Assembly (NCBI GenBank): GCA_023053685.1
Contig: JALIGW010000003.1
Location: 139,187,126 to 139,251,125 of the forward strand
DNA: 64,000 bases
Source: Diadophis punctatus similis
Lineage: Eukaryota > Chordata > Lepidosauria > Squamata > Dipsadidae
Direction of reading: 5' to 3'
Made by a program: the position numbers and the translations under genes
The notes under the pieces: generated by a model
Database searches by the model: none
Seen by the model: the letters and a program-made list of their open reading frames with translations, nothing else
Told to the model about the DNA's origin: nothing
Shown: positions 43,943 through 54,263 of the stretch, piece by piece
Layout: each line of letters begins with the position of its first letter
Numbering within the stretch: the first letter of the stretch is position 1

Positions 43943-44194
43943 TAAATAAATATCTACTGAAGTCTGACTTGCAGCAGTTGTAGGTAGTCATGTTATACTG
44001 CACTGAACTTCTGAAAGACACTCAGTCTTGGCAAATGGATTGTTTTCATAATAAGGAACATCAGACTCATAATCAGAAAAATAATATCTCAGTTTTTTTT
44101 ATGGCTTATTGCAGAAATCCAGTTATAAGTGACTTAGAACATGCACTCCCTCTTAGTGCAAAGTCATCTATGCTCCTATTTCTCTTTTAGCTTA

Positions 44195-45516
44195 CCGTAT
44201 TTTTTGGAGTATAGGACGCACCGGAATATAGGACACACCTAGATTTTAGAGGAGGAAAAAAAGGAAAAAAGTATTCTGAACGAAATGGTGTAGCAATATA
44301 TTATTTAATAAAATACCAGTGTAGCAGAATACTTTTTACAACTATGTACACTTTTTACAACCATGTACACTTTTTACAACCATATACACTTTTTACAACC
44401 ATATACACTTTTTACAAACTTCAAACTTGACAGCTTTAAGACTTGTGGACTTCAACTCCCAGAATTCCTCCTCCAGTCATGCTAGCTCAGGAATGGGAGT
44501 TAAAGTCCACAAGTCTTAAAGCTGTCAAGTTTGAAGAGCCCTGGGTTAGGGGTGGCAAGGGTCTTCAAACTTGACAGCTTTAAGACTTGTGGACTTCAAC
44601 TCCCAGAATTCCTCCTCCAGTCATTCCTGAACTAGCATGACTGGAGGAAGAATTCTGGGAGTTGAAGTCCACAAGCCCCACAGCAAACCTGGAAGTTGGT
44701 CTTCAAAGCTGTCAGGTGGCTCGCTTTGGGCAGCAGCAGCGGCGGCGGCTCCGTAGCTGCCTCGGGAACAGGCTTCGGCCAGCAACGGCGGCAGTGGCTT
44801 TCCCGTGGTCTGGCGGTGGCGGCGGTGACGGCCAGCAGCAGCGACTTTGTTTGGGGCGATTTTGGCGGCTAGCAGCAGCGGAAGCGGCTTTGTTTGGGGC
44901 AGCCGCGGCGGCTTTTTTATGGATGCCGGTGGCGGCTTTCCCGTAGTCCGGCGATTTTGGCAGCTAGCAGCAGCGGAAGCGGCTTTGTTTGGGGCAGCCG
45001 CGGCGGCTTTTTTATGGATGCCGCCGGCGGCTTTCCCGTAGTCCGGCGATTTTGGCAGCTAGCAGCAGCGGAAGCAGCTTTGTTTGGGGTGGCAGACCAT
45101 AACAAAGCAGCTTCCGCTGCTGCTAGCCGCCAAAATCGCCGGACTACGGGAAAGCCGCGGCGGCAGACCATAAAAAAGCCACCGCGGCTGCCCCAAACAA
45201 AGCCGCTTCCACTGCTGCTAGCCGCCAAAATCGCCCCAAACAAAGTCGCTGCTGCTGGCCATCACCGCCGCCACCGCCAGGGCGGCCGCGGCGGCTTTTC
45301 TATGGTCCGCCGCCACCGGCTTTCCCGTGGTCCGGTGGTGACGGCCGCGGCCGTGGCCAGCAGCAGCGGCTTTGTTGTGGTCCGGCGGAGGCAGCGGCGG
45401 CGGCTTTTCCGTGGTCCGGCAGTGGCCTAATGCAACATCCGGAGTATAGGACGCACCCAGTTTTTGACCCTCTTTTTTGGGGTAAAAAGGTGCGTCCTAT
45501 ACTCCGAAAAATACGG
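44195..45516. mobile_element. 1.3-kb TA-flanked MITE with nested hairpins and a GC-rich palindrome
   Basis: Termini CCGTATTTTTTGGAGTATAGG and TCCTATACTCCGAAAAATACGG, each beside TA. Inside: four 20-bp tandem units (CTTTTTACAACCATGTACA) at 44332-44416, two hairpin MITEs (about 44419-44545 and 44560-44680), and a GC-rich section 44690-45430 of GGCGGC/CAGCAG repeats in inverted order. Long Ala/Gly-rich frames in the GC section are not supported as genes. Confidence 0.8.
45046..45139. repeat. GC-rich palindrome core
   Basis: GCGATTTTGGCAGCTAGCAG..GCAGCTTTGTTT (45046-45085) is the near complement of AACAAAGCAGCTTCCGCTGC..CCAAAATCGC (45101-45139), with further inverted sections outside. Confidence 0.85.
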
Positions 45517-45526
45517 TATGCTTCCA

Positions 45527-45635
45527 CCCCCCTGCTCTGAAACCAATTGAACAACAACCACTGGTAAATGGCTGGAAAAGTTTAGGGTAGCTTTTGACAC
45601 TTCTTCAGACTTCCAAGGCAAGGCAAATTTCATGC
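45527..45635. repeat. Unclassified dispersed repeat, copy 1
   Basis: CTGGTAAATGGCTGGAAAAGTTTAGGGTAGCTTTTGACACTTCTTCAGACTTCCAAGGCAAG resembles 49165-49275. Confidence 0.5.
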
Positions 45636-45783
45636 TGATTCAACGAGAGGAGGAAAGATAGCATTTCAGTTCAGCAATAGGAAAGCCTCATAGGTATGGT
45701 TTAATATTTCAGGATATGGCAGCAATATATATTTTTACACTGATAACTGTCTGTCTGTCTGTCTGTCCATCCGTCCATCCATC

Positions 45784-46187
45784 CAAGGGTGGGCTTCAAA
45801 AATTTTAGCAAGGGGTTCTCTGCCTGGTTGCTGGGTGGGCGTGGCCATGGTAGGCATGGCCTAGTCGGCCTCCTGCACCATGGGGGGGGGGCTTTTTGCC
45901 CTACCCGGCTCTGGAGGTTTTCCTCGAGCCTCTGGGAGGGCAAAAACGGCCTCCCCAGGCTCCGGAGGCCCCTTCCTGAAGTTCCGGTAGGCCCATTTTT
46001 CACCCTCCCCGAGCCTCCGTGCGCCCCCTGCACTTACCTGCATCTAAAATGGGCCGCGTGGGGACTCCTGAGAGGGGAGGGGTAGGCGGGGCCAGCTAGG
46101 AGTGGGATTTGGGGGTTCTCCGAACTGCACAGAATCTTAGTTAGAGGTTCTCCTGAACCCCTGCGAACCTCCAGCAGCCCACCTCTG
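45784..46187. mobile_element. hAT-related element inserted in a microsatellite
   Basis: CAAGGGTGGGCTTCAAAAAT..CAGCCCACCTCTG with GGTTCTCCGAACTGC inside; same superfamily as 4813-5252. CTGT/CCAT repeats flank it on the left (45748-45783) and (ATCT)n on the right. Confidence 0.65.

Positions 46188-46281
<94 letters not shown>
46188..46281. repeat. (ATCT)n microsatellite
   Basis: About 23 tetranucleotide units. Confidence 0.97.
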
Positions 46282-46321
46282 ACATTTCTATCCCATCTTT
46301 AATTTGTAGACATACAATTAA

Positions 46322-46500
46322 GGAAACATAACATAATGAATCTGGTCCCTACTTTCCCCACAATAACAGTCCTGTGAGGTGGGTTGGGCTGAGAGAAGGC
46401 TCCTTGCCGAAAGTCACACAGCCAGATTTCTTGCCTAAGGGAAAACTCGAACTCAGTCTCCCAGTTTCTAGTTAGCATCTTAACCACTACTACATCAATC
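46322..46500 (-). repeat. tRNA-derived squamate SINE, minus strand
   Basis: CTTTCCCCACAATAACAGTCCTGTGAGGTGGGTTGGGCTGAG..GAAAGTCACACAGCCAG..CTCGAACTCAGTC..TTAACCACTACTAC is the complement of the family at 24301-24545. Confidence 0.7.
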
Positions 46501-46792
46501 TAACGTTGCTTTTGTGTGTTACATTCAGTGTAGTTTCTCTACCGTGCCTAAACTTTGGGGTGCTTTATAAGACAAACGAAGAATGAATTCTGAGCAGCAT
46601 AACCCATCTCTAAACACATTGCCTGTACCATTAATGGATGTGTATAACGTAAAGAAATTCAGTGGATGTAGCCCTTATGATACCCTTTGTTGGGTTTCTG
46701 CGTCTCTCACAACAGTTAAAGACCAAGAAGTCTGGAGAAAATAAAAAGCAACAGCTCTAATCAAAAGCTTATGATGCTTTTGTCTTTGTACA

Positions 46793-46818
46793 TGTGTGTG
46801 TGTGTGTGTGTGTGTGTG
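46793..46818. repeat. (TG)n microsatellite
   Basis: Thirteen TG units. Confidence 0.95.
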
Positions 46819-47052
46819 CTCCAAATCAATTGTGATCCAGCTCTTTAATTACAGCTTGAACAAAATGTTTTGATAGCTTTCCTGGACTACCCAATTAGAA
46901 TTCAGGAAGAATTTGCTCTTAATTAAAAAATTATTATTTTTTTTAAAAAAAGGTAAGTTAGACATCAGGCAGCCTCTGGGAGGGTTAAAAATAATCACCT
47001 GCAGTTGAAATGGGACTTGGGAACTAGGAAGTGCTGTGGCTCACGCTTCCTG

Positions 47053-47373
47053 TATAAATAAGTATAGCTTTCACTCAGCTTTTGCATATGTGTGGTGACA
47101 TGTGCTTTAAGAGATAATGGTAACATGCTTCTAATAGCAGGGAGGAGATTATTTCTCGTAGTGAGGAGAGGGAGGGAGGTGAGTGCACTTTCAAGTCTGT
47201 AACGTGTAAAGCTTTCCCATGCAGCAAGGAAGAAAGACGGAAAGGGGGAAATCGTTTTATTTTTCAGTCTCTGAGCTCTTGCTGGCTGTGACATGTCTTG
47301 GAACTACTGAAATGTGAGTGAAGCTGTTGAAAAGTCCAGCGTCGAAGAGGGAATCCTCCTCTCCGTTCGTAAG
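47053..47373 (+). promoter_or_regulatory. Candidate TATA promoter and non-coding first exon
   Basis: TATAAATA at 47053-47060 is followed, about 310 bases on, by TTCGTAAG/GTATGTC (donor GT at 47374). The stretch has no recognisable repeat, unlike most of its surroundings. In other vertebrates RNF144B lies divergently next to DEK and its first exon is non-coding, so this could be an RNF144B 5' exon. No RNF144B coding sequence was found to support it. Confidence 0.25.
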
Positions 47374-48571
47374 GTATGTCAGAAAGATCTGCATTTCTTA
47401 AGAGCAAGGACTGTTGATTCAGGACTGTGTAGGGTTTTCCCACCCCCTCATTTTCAGATGGGGGAATCTTAAACAGAAATCATGCTTGCTATCTAATTTA
47501 AACTTAAACTGTTGGTAGTATAATTCTAAGGAAACTGAGGCAAAAAAAATATTGTTTTTAGATGTTCAGTGCCAGGGTTCAAACTGCAACGCAGTTGTGT
47601 GCCTGTAAATATATGTGTTTTGTGCATGGGTATCTCTGAAAAAAAAGGATGATTTGATCAGTGCAGCATTTAAAAAGAGTAATTTTATCTGTAAGGGAAG
47701 ATGAAACTCAAATGGCTAAGGTTACAGGCTCATCCATTTGAAATGGAAACTTAACAATTTATGCAAAAAGATAATATAAAAGGAATGAAGGAGAGGGTCT
47801 GTCTGAAAACATACTCATTTATTGTGGCTTTTGGATAGAATCGGCAGTACAGTTTATCTGTAACTTGTCTGTGAAAAAAAAATCACCAGTTTATAGGGAC
47901 ATTTTATTTGTTCAGTAATTTAGAAAGTACAGTACAGTGATAAGTAGGCTGGCAAATATTGAATAAGTAGTATGTGGAAGTCTGTCTTTTAACACAGATT
48001 ACCATTTTCTAAGCAGAAAATGAAATGTGTGTTTACATATTTATAGACCTCTTGGAAACCAAATCCTTGTGTGATGGTCTTGGTACAAAGCAGTTGTTTC
48101 TGCTTGCCTTTGAAATATTATTGTGTGTCACAAAGGAGCTAATAAACCCTCAAGAGTTTGAATTTCAGTTAAGTACTTTGATTTTTTTTTTTAAAAAAAA
48201 CTTGTATAAAATGTGTTTTCTGCGACATACATTGGTTTACGTCTGGAAACATGGTTTCAAAGACTTCGTACAGCCTATGTGGAATTTTGATTCTCTGACT
48301 TTCATCTTAGCCTTGTTGGGATGACCCAAACCGGATTTATGCACGAGTAAGAGATTTAGTATCATACCTGCTGGCATTTTCACAATCTTCAGGCACTAAT
48401 TGTAACCCTTGCTACCTGCCATTTCTGCACAGTATACAATATGCGTGCAGTGTTTACCTTCTTTGGATGAATGTTTGCTTAGATACTGTAATACTGGCAG
48501 AAACTGAAGGTCGGAGGCAGGGTTTCAGGCAAACTCCACACCCCAGTATAATGACCTCACCCAATATTGTA

Positions 48572-48905
48572 CAGAATAGCAGACTTGCAAGAAATCCTGG
48601 AGGTCTTCTAATCCCACTCCCTGCTCAAGCAGGAGATGCCAGACAAATGTTTGTCCAATCTCTTCTTAAAAATCTCCAGTGATGGAACACCCACAACCTC
48701 TTGAAGTCAAGCTGTTCCACTGATTAATTGTTCTTGCTATCAAGAAATTTCTGCTTAGTTCTAGGTTGCTTCTCTCCTTGACTAGTTTCCCTCCGTTGCT
48801 TCTTGTTCTGTCTTCAGATACTTTGGGGAATAGGTTGACCCCCTCTTCTTTGTGGCAACCCCTGAGGTACTGGAACACTGCTATCATGTCACCCCCCGTC
48901 TTTCT
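48572..48905 (-). mobile_element. CR1/L2-like LINE 3' end
   Basis: The minus frame reads MIAVFQYLRGCHKEEGVNLF, then RTRSNGGKLVKERSNLELSR and NFLIARTINQWNSLTSRGCG, the C-terminal part of the same LINE family as 22160-22862. Confidence 0.7.
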
Positions 48906-51448
48906 TATTTGCTCTTGAAAATCAGCAATGCTCTCAAAGCTTAATTTACATCCACTTTTCCCCCCACAAGCAACCTTACAATATAGTAGGACAGGACAGG
49001 TCTCATTATCTGATAAATAAGATGACTGGAGAGGTAAAAATTATAATATTACAACCACTGGAGCTGGAAACAGGTGAAATGGGCTGATAGAAGGACTAGT
49101 TCTAGCTGACAGTTCAGTCAGGGTTCATGATATTCTTCCAATATAACATTTTCTTGTCTTTTGTTCTGCTTTCTGTTTTGAAAGCAGCTGAATGACAATC
49201 CCTGGTAAATGCCTTGGAAGAGTTTAGTGTGGTTCCTGGCATTTCTTCAGGTTTCCAAGGCAAGCTGAATATTTAAGTTCTATCTAAGAACCCTTTGTAA
49301 ATATTACTATTAATCTTGGAACTCTCTTCTCCTATCTTCCTCACCCCTGGAGAGCTGGATGTTTTTGAGCTTTCAGTAGAGGTATGCTAATATGAGTAAG
49401 TTCCACATTGCATGGTCACGACCAAAGATAAAATGACAAAGTGAAGCCCTTAATTCAGTCTGCAGACACGCTAAGGACTTTGGAATATGGAGATACGAAG
49501 AGCCCAGACTTTTTCTGTTAAATTGTGGCTAATAGCCTGCAATCAGTAAACTTGACTGAGCTCATTTTCATTCAGGTGCAACACTGAAAACTGGATCAGC
49601 TTTGCCAAATGTTTTGAATAACAGATGGGGTCTTTTTTTCCTTCTTCTTTTTGCACGTGATTCAGAGCTGTGTTTATTTTGGTAGAGCTAAGGGAAGAAA
49701 GCCTGAATTGGAAGAAGACTAAAGCTTGTATGAACTAAGGGAGACATTGTTACGGATGAGAATAGAATCATTAAAAGGGGCTAACAAATCCAACACTGCT
49801 CAGTGTAGGAATACAAATTAAAGCATTCCCAGCAAATTATTGTCTAGTCTCCACTTCAACACATCCATAACTGACTACAAAAACTCATTTGCCACTGAAT
49901 AAGCCAAAAACAGCCTGGAATTTTCTCAAACAGGTTTTTTTTCCCCAGCCATGGGAATTAGAAATTAACACAGCCGACTTCTCTCAATGTGCTAGGCTAG
50001 AATGCTTCAGGTTCCTAATTTATTGATTATAAGCAAGAATTCCAGTGCACCCTGCCTTATCACTACCACTTGGCTCCTCCTCCGAGTGGGAGGCACTAAA
50101 TTAATTAGGACTTCAGGTCTTTAAAAGCATAATTCTATGGCTCACTCTGGACACTGGCTTCATTCTCCTTAAGGTTTGGTGAGTAGAAACAACAGTCCTC
50201 AACTTATCGAAATAAGATACCGAGTACCTAACTATGAGGCAAAGGCAAATATTCTTAAACAATAATTCCAGGAGTAATATATTTATTTTATTCTCTGCTG
50301 ACATTTCTGAACACAAAAGTTTTGGGATCCCCTGTACTTTCAGCCTCATTAAGAGACAATTCTGAGTATTGTTCAGTAGTAGGTAAATTTAGCAAGGTTC
50401 CAAATGTTGACTTAGTTGTCTGTGCCAAATGACTCTTGGGCTCAGAGTTTGCTGTCTTTGTTTTTTTATATAAAAGGGTCTTTCAGGAGGGACTTAATTG
50501 ATCTTTACTGCACAGTAACAAGAAAGTCTAAAACTAAATTTTAATTTGATATGGCCAAGTGTAGTGGTGAAGTTCCTGTCTTGATACACTCATTTTTGTT
50601 TGAATGCTGAATCATAAAATGTATGTGGTTTTCATTAAACTGGCTTAAGCTGTGATACTTCCAAATTCTTTTATGATGAACAATAGGGTAAAATTTCCAT
50701 TGGTATTATGAAAGCAGCCTATAGCTGAGTAGGGTAGGAAATACTATGTGACCAGAAAAGGTTTAAAACTATACAGTAGGTCAAGCTTTAGCAACTTTGG
50801 GGCCAAATTTATCTTTTCCTACAGATACAGGACCCTCTCTTCATTTTCTTGTGAAAATTGGTGAAAAATAAAGTCCGCCCCTGATTTTTAGGGAGAAGCT
50901 ACATCATCATCCAATTATTCTGCACATTTAGGTTGGTTGATTGCACTCTAACGCTAATGAAAAGGGATGGAATTAGAGTGTTTTGATCCTATAATTTTTT
51001 TTTCTTTTCCTTTGTCTTTAGTTGGTTTATAGTCATCTACCCAGCCCAGTTTCACTGTTGGGGAACTGAATCAGGGTTTTACTGTGATGTAGAACGGGGC
51101 AGAATAAAATGTTGGTGTCATTTGAATAAACGAGTGATTAATCAGCAAGAAAATTAGCACTGGGGGATATTTGTGCCCATACCTCTTTCTCTTTGGGCCC
51201 TGCCCACTGTTTGACATTCTGTACAAGACTGAATGTGCCTCTTGGCACAAAGGAGTTCTGCCCGTCTCTGCTTTGATAAATTGCTGTTCTTTTGTTCCAG
51301 GAGTTTCGGTTCTGTAAATCGGTTAGTGAACCTGAACAGTGCTGTTGACCTTTATCTGGAGACACTAACATTTATGACATCCACAAGACTTGGCATAGAT
51401 AATACTACATTCCTTTCCAATACCACAATGCCCCGGCTTCCTTACAAA
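48906..51448. other. Stretch without a recognised gene
   Basis: No supported exon. A second copy of an unclassified repeat (CTGGTAAATGCCTTGGAAGAGTTTAG..TTTCTTCAGGTTTCCAAGGCAAG) lies at about 49165-49275. Confidence 0.4.
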
Positions 51449-51873
51449 GATTGCAACCAGGGTTGGTCCAGACTGGATGCAATGTTTTTGTTGTCTACCT
51501 TCCTTTTGCTCCACTTCTTACCCCACACTAAAGCTAGTGGGTGCGCGCGCATGCATAGTGTCAAAAACCAAGCTGCTGCGCATGCGCAGAAGCCAAAAAC
51601 AAGATGGCGGCCCCTATGGCGCCGCTGAGAGAGCCGGTTCAGGGGGGTGGCCAGCCGGCGATCGCTCCTAGTTCGGCGAGCGGGGGGGGGGGGAATTCCC
51701 GCTACCGGTTTATGACCTTTCTTGCCACTGTTGTTAAGTGAGACACTGCAGTTGTTAGGTTAGTAACATGGTTGTTAAGGGATTGCAACCAGGGTTGGTC
51801 CAGACTGGATGCAATGTTTTTGTTGTCTACCTTCCTTTTGCTCCACTTCTTACCCCACACTAAAGCTAGTGGA
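51449..51873. repeat. Mosaic with an identical 93-bp direct repeat
   Basis: GATTGCAACCAGGGTTGGTCC..CACTAAAGCTAGTGG is present without a mismatch at 51449-51541 and 51781-51873. Between them are a hAT-family piece (51540-51706, like 53574-53745) and a Tigger-like piece (51708-51780, like 52121-52195). Confidence 0.9.
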
Positions 51874-52035
51874 AATGCTTCCACGGAAACTTGTGAGAAG
51901 AAAATCCAGCTATGGTAGCAGCCTTGAACATGGATTCTGGGAGGTCCAGAACCTCTGCTCTTGCTTACGGCTGATGCTTTACAAAAACTATGTGGCTCAT
52001 TGACCTAAGCTTTTTATTTAGTGCAAGGATCTCTG

Positions 52036-52405
52036 CAGAGGTAGCCCTCCACTTACGACCGCAATCGAACCCAAAATTTGTATTTCTAAGCAAGACAGGT
52101 GTTAAGTAAGTTTTGTCCCATTTTATGAACTTTCTTGCCACCGTTGTTAAGTGAGACACTGCAGTTGTTAGGTTAGTAATATGGCTGTTAAGGGAATCTG
52201 GCTTCCCCATTGACTTTGCTTGTCAGAAGGTCGCAAAAGGTGATCACATGACCCCCGGACACTGCAACCGTCATAAATATGGACCAATTGCCAGGCATCT
52301 GAAATTTGAACACATGGCCATGGGGATGCTGCAGTGGTTGTAAGTGTGAAAAATGGTTGTTAGTTCAAACGGTCACTAAATGAATGGTTGCAAAGTCCAG
52401 GTTTT
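52036..52405. mobile_element. Tigger-like MITE copy
   Basis: AGGTAGCCCTCCACTTACGACC start; TTGACTTTGCTTGTCAGAAGG interior; the right end GTTGCAAAGTCCAGG is eroded. Confidence 0.7.
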
Positions 52406-53006
52406 GCAGCTGTTAATGTTACTTATTGGGTCTCGAGGTGACGATGATCACAAAGAGGCAAGATGGAATGATAGTCTTACTGTTACAAGCTTTTCGGTTT
52501 TTTGTACTCAAGCTTACTCCCACTTATAAATATTGACATTTCAATATTGTAAAGGTGAGGAATTATATATTGTTTTGTCTCTCTTCCTCTACTGTAGTCA
52601 TGGGGTTAATGAGGCATTTAGAAATACACAAATATGAGTCATCCATTAAGAAGATTGCTCTTCCTGGGAAGAGGCGGCAGAATGTTGTTTGAGTATATGG
52701 ACAATGTATTATTCCCACTTTAGGTAGAAGTCAGTGACTTGAGACGGCTTTCGTATCCTATGCCTGCTCTTTTGAATTTAATTTAACAGCCTTTATGTAT
52801 AGCTGCTCAGCTCCTGGCAGACTAATACAATTTAGTTTCCTTGAACTGAGCAAAACAGTGTAAGACCATCTGTAAAACTTGCCATTATTTGATTGCCTTG
52901 AAGATGTAGTTACAATTGTATGTTTATATTGTATTTAATTTGAAACCAAATTCATTTATTTTATTAACTACAGAATTCTGGTCCATAAGTGTAATAAAGA
53001 ACTATA

Positions 53007-53410
53007 CAGGTAGTCCTCAACTCATGACCACAATTGAGCCCAAAATTTCTGTTGCCATATATGAGAAATTTGTTAAGTTAGTTTTGTCCCATGTTATGAC
53101 TTTTCTTGCCACATTTGTTAAGTGAATCACTGCAGTTGTTAAATTAGTAACAAGTGCTAATTTGTGAAGTGAATCCGGTTTCCCACATTGACTTTGCTTG
53201 TCAGAAGGTCACAAAATGGAATCACATGACTCCGGGACACTGCAACCGTCATAAATGTGAATCAGTTGCAAGCATCCAAATGTAAATCAGGTGACCATAG
53301 GGATGATGCAACGGTCGTAAGTGTGAAAAATGGTCATAAGTCAATTTTTTCAGTGCCATTGTAACTTTGAACGGTTACTAAGTGAACTGTTATAAGTCAA
53401 GGATTACTTG
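53007..53410. mobile_element. Tigger-like MITE copy, nearly full length
   Basis: CAGGTAGTCCTCAACTCATG start, TAAGTCAAGGATTACTTG end, TA on both sides. Confidence 0.82.
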
Positions 53411-53521
53411 TATTATACTTCTGCTCTTGGCTAGACTGAACCAGATGGCAATGGTGGCTGGAAATACTTTTGCCCCCTACATATGTTAGTATACCAGCAT
53501 TGTCTTTTTATGGACAGAAAT

Positions 53522-53771
53522 CAGGGGTGGGTTCTAACTTACCTCGCCGCCAGTTCGCTTCCTCCCACACTGTGTGGGTGCGTGCGCATGCATAGTGTCA
53601 AAAACCAAACTGCTGCACATGCGCAGAAGCCAAAAACAAGATGGCGGCCCCTATGGCGTCGCCGAGAGAGCCGGTTCAGGGGGGTGGCCAGCCGGCGATT
53701 GTTCGGCGAGCGGGGGGAAATTCCTGCTACCGGTTCTACAGAACCGGTCTGAACCGGGAGCAACCCACCTG
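53522..53771. mobile_element. hAT element ('ccggttctacagaaccgg' family)
   Basis: CAGGGGTGGGTTCTAACTTACC start, CAACCCACCTG end, interior GCCGGCGATTGTTCGG. The flanks share ACAG(A/G)AAT loosely, not a perfect duplication. It contains AAGATGGCGGC, a chance YY1-like site. Confidence 0.75.
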
Positions 53772-54263
53772 TGACAGGAATGATCTATGTATTATCAGTC
53801 TTGCCCTATTTATGTTCAGATGCCACACTCTCGTCTTTAAAATGGATTTTCACTGCAATGACACAGTGCCTTTGAAAAGGATTTGGAGGTATCTAAACCC
53901 CTGGAGAGAAAATTTCAGCAGGCCTAAGGATACATACATATCCACTTTTTCTTTATCCCCAAATCAGATAACTGTTGAGAAAATTCAAAGGGAAGAATTT
54001 ATGAAAGGTGGTTTTTGACTAGGAATCCTAACTATTAACTTATTGGATCTGATTTGGTTCTAAATCCAGTTCTAAATTCTGAAACTGACCTCCGGTGCTG
54101 AATTATTACTTCAGTAAAATTGTATCGAAGACTGCTAACTTCCCTTTAAACTTTCCCAGGCCTCTGAAGAATTCTGGAGACCTTGTTTCATCTACCTTTA
54201 TCACCTCTGGGAAACTGTAAAATTATGGAAATGTTATTTCTAGGGAAATTGATTTGTTCATTT

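Noticed and set aside
44332..44416. CRISPR-like regular repeat
   Set aside because: Four contiguous 20-bp units without spacers, inside a MITE in a vertebrate genome.
44662..45430. Ala/Gly-rich frames up to 178 codons on both strands
   Set aside because: They arise from GGC/CAGCAG repeats in a palindrome within a MITE; both strands are open in the same region and no domain or splice structure supports a gene.
51233..51628. 131-codon plus frame
   Set aside because: Runs through the duplicated mosaic and into a hAT fragment; no domain.
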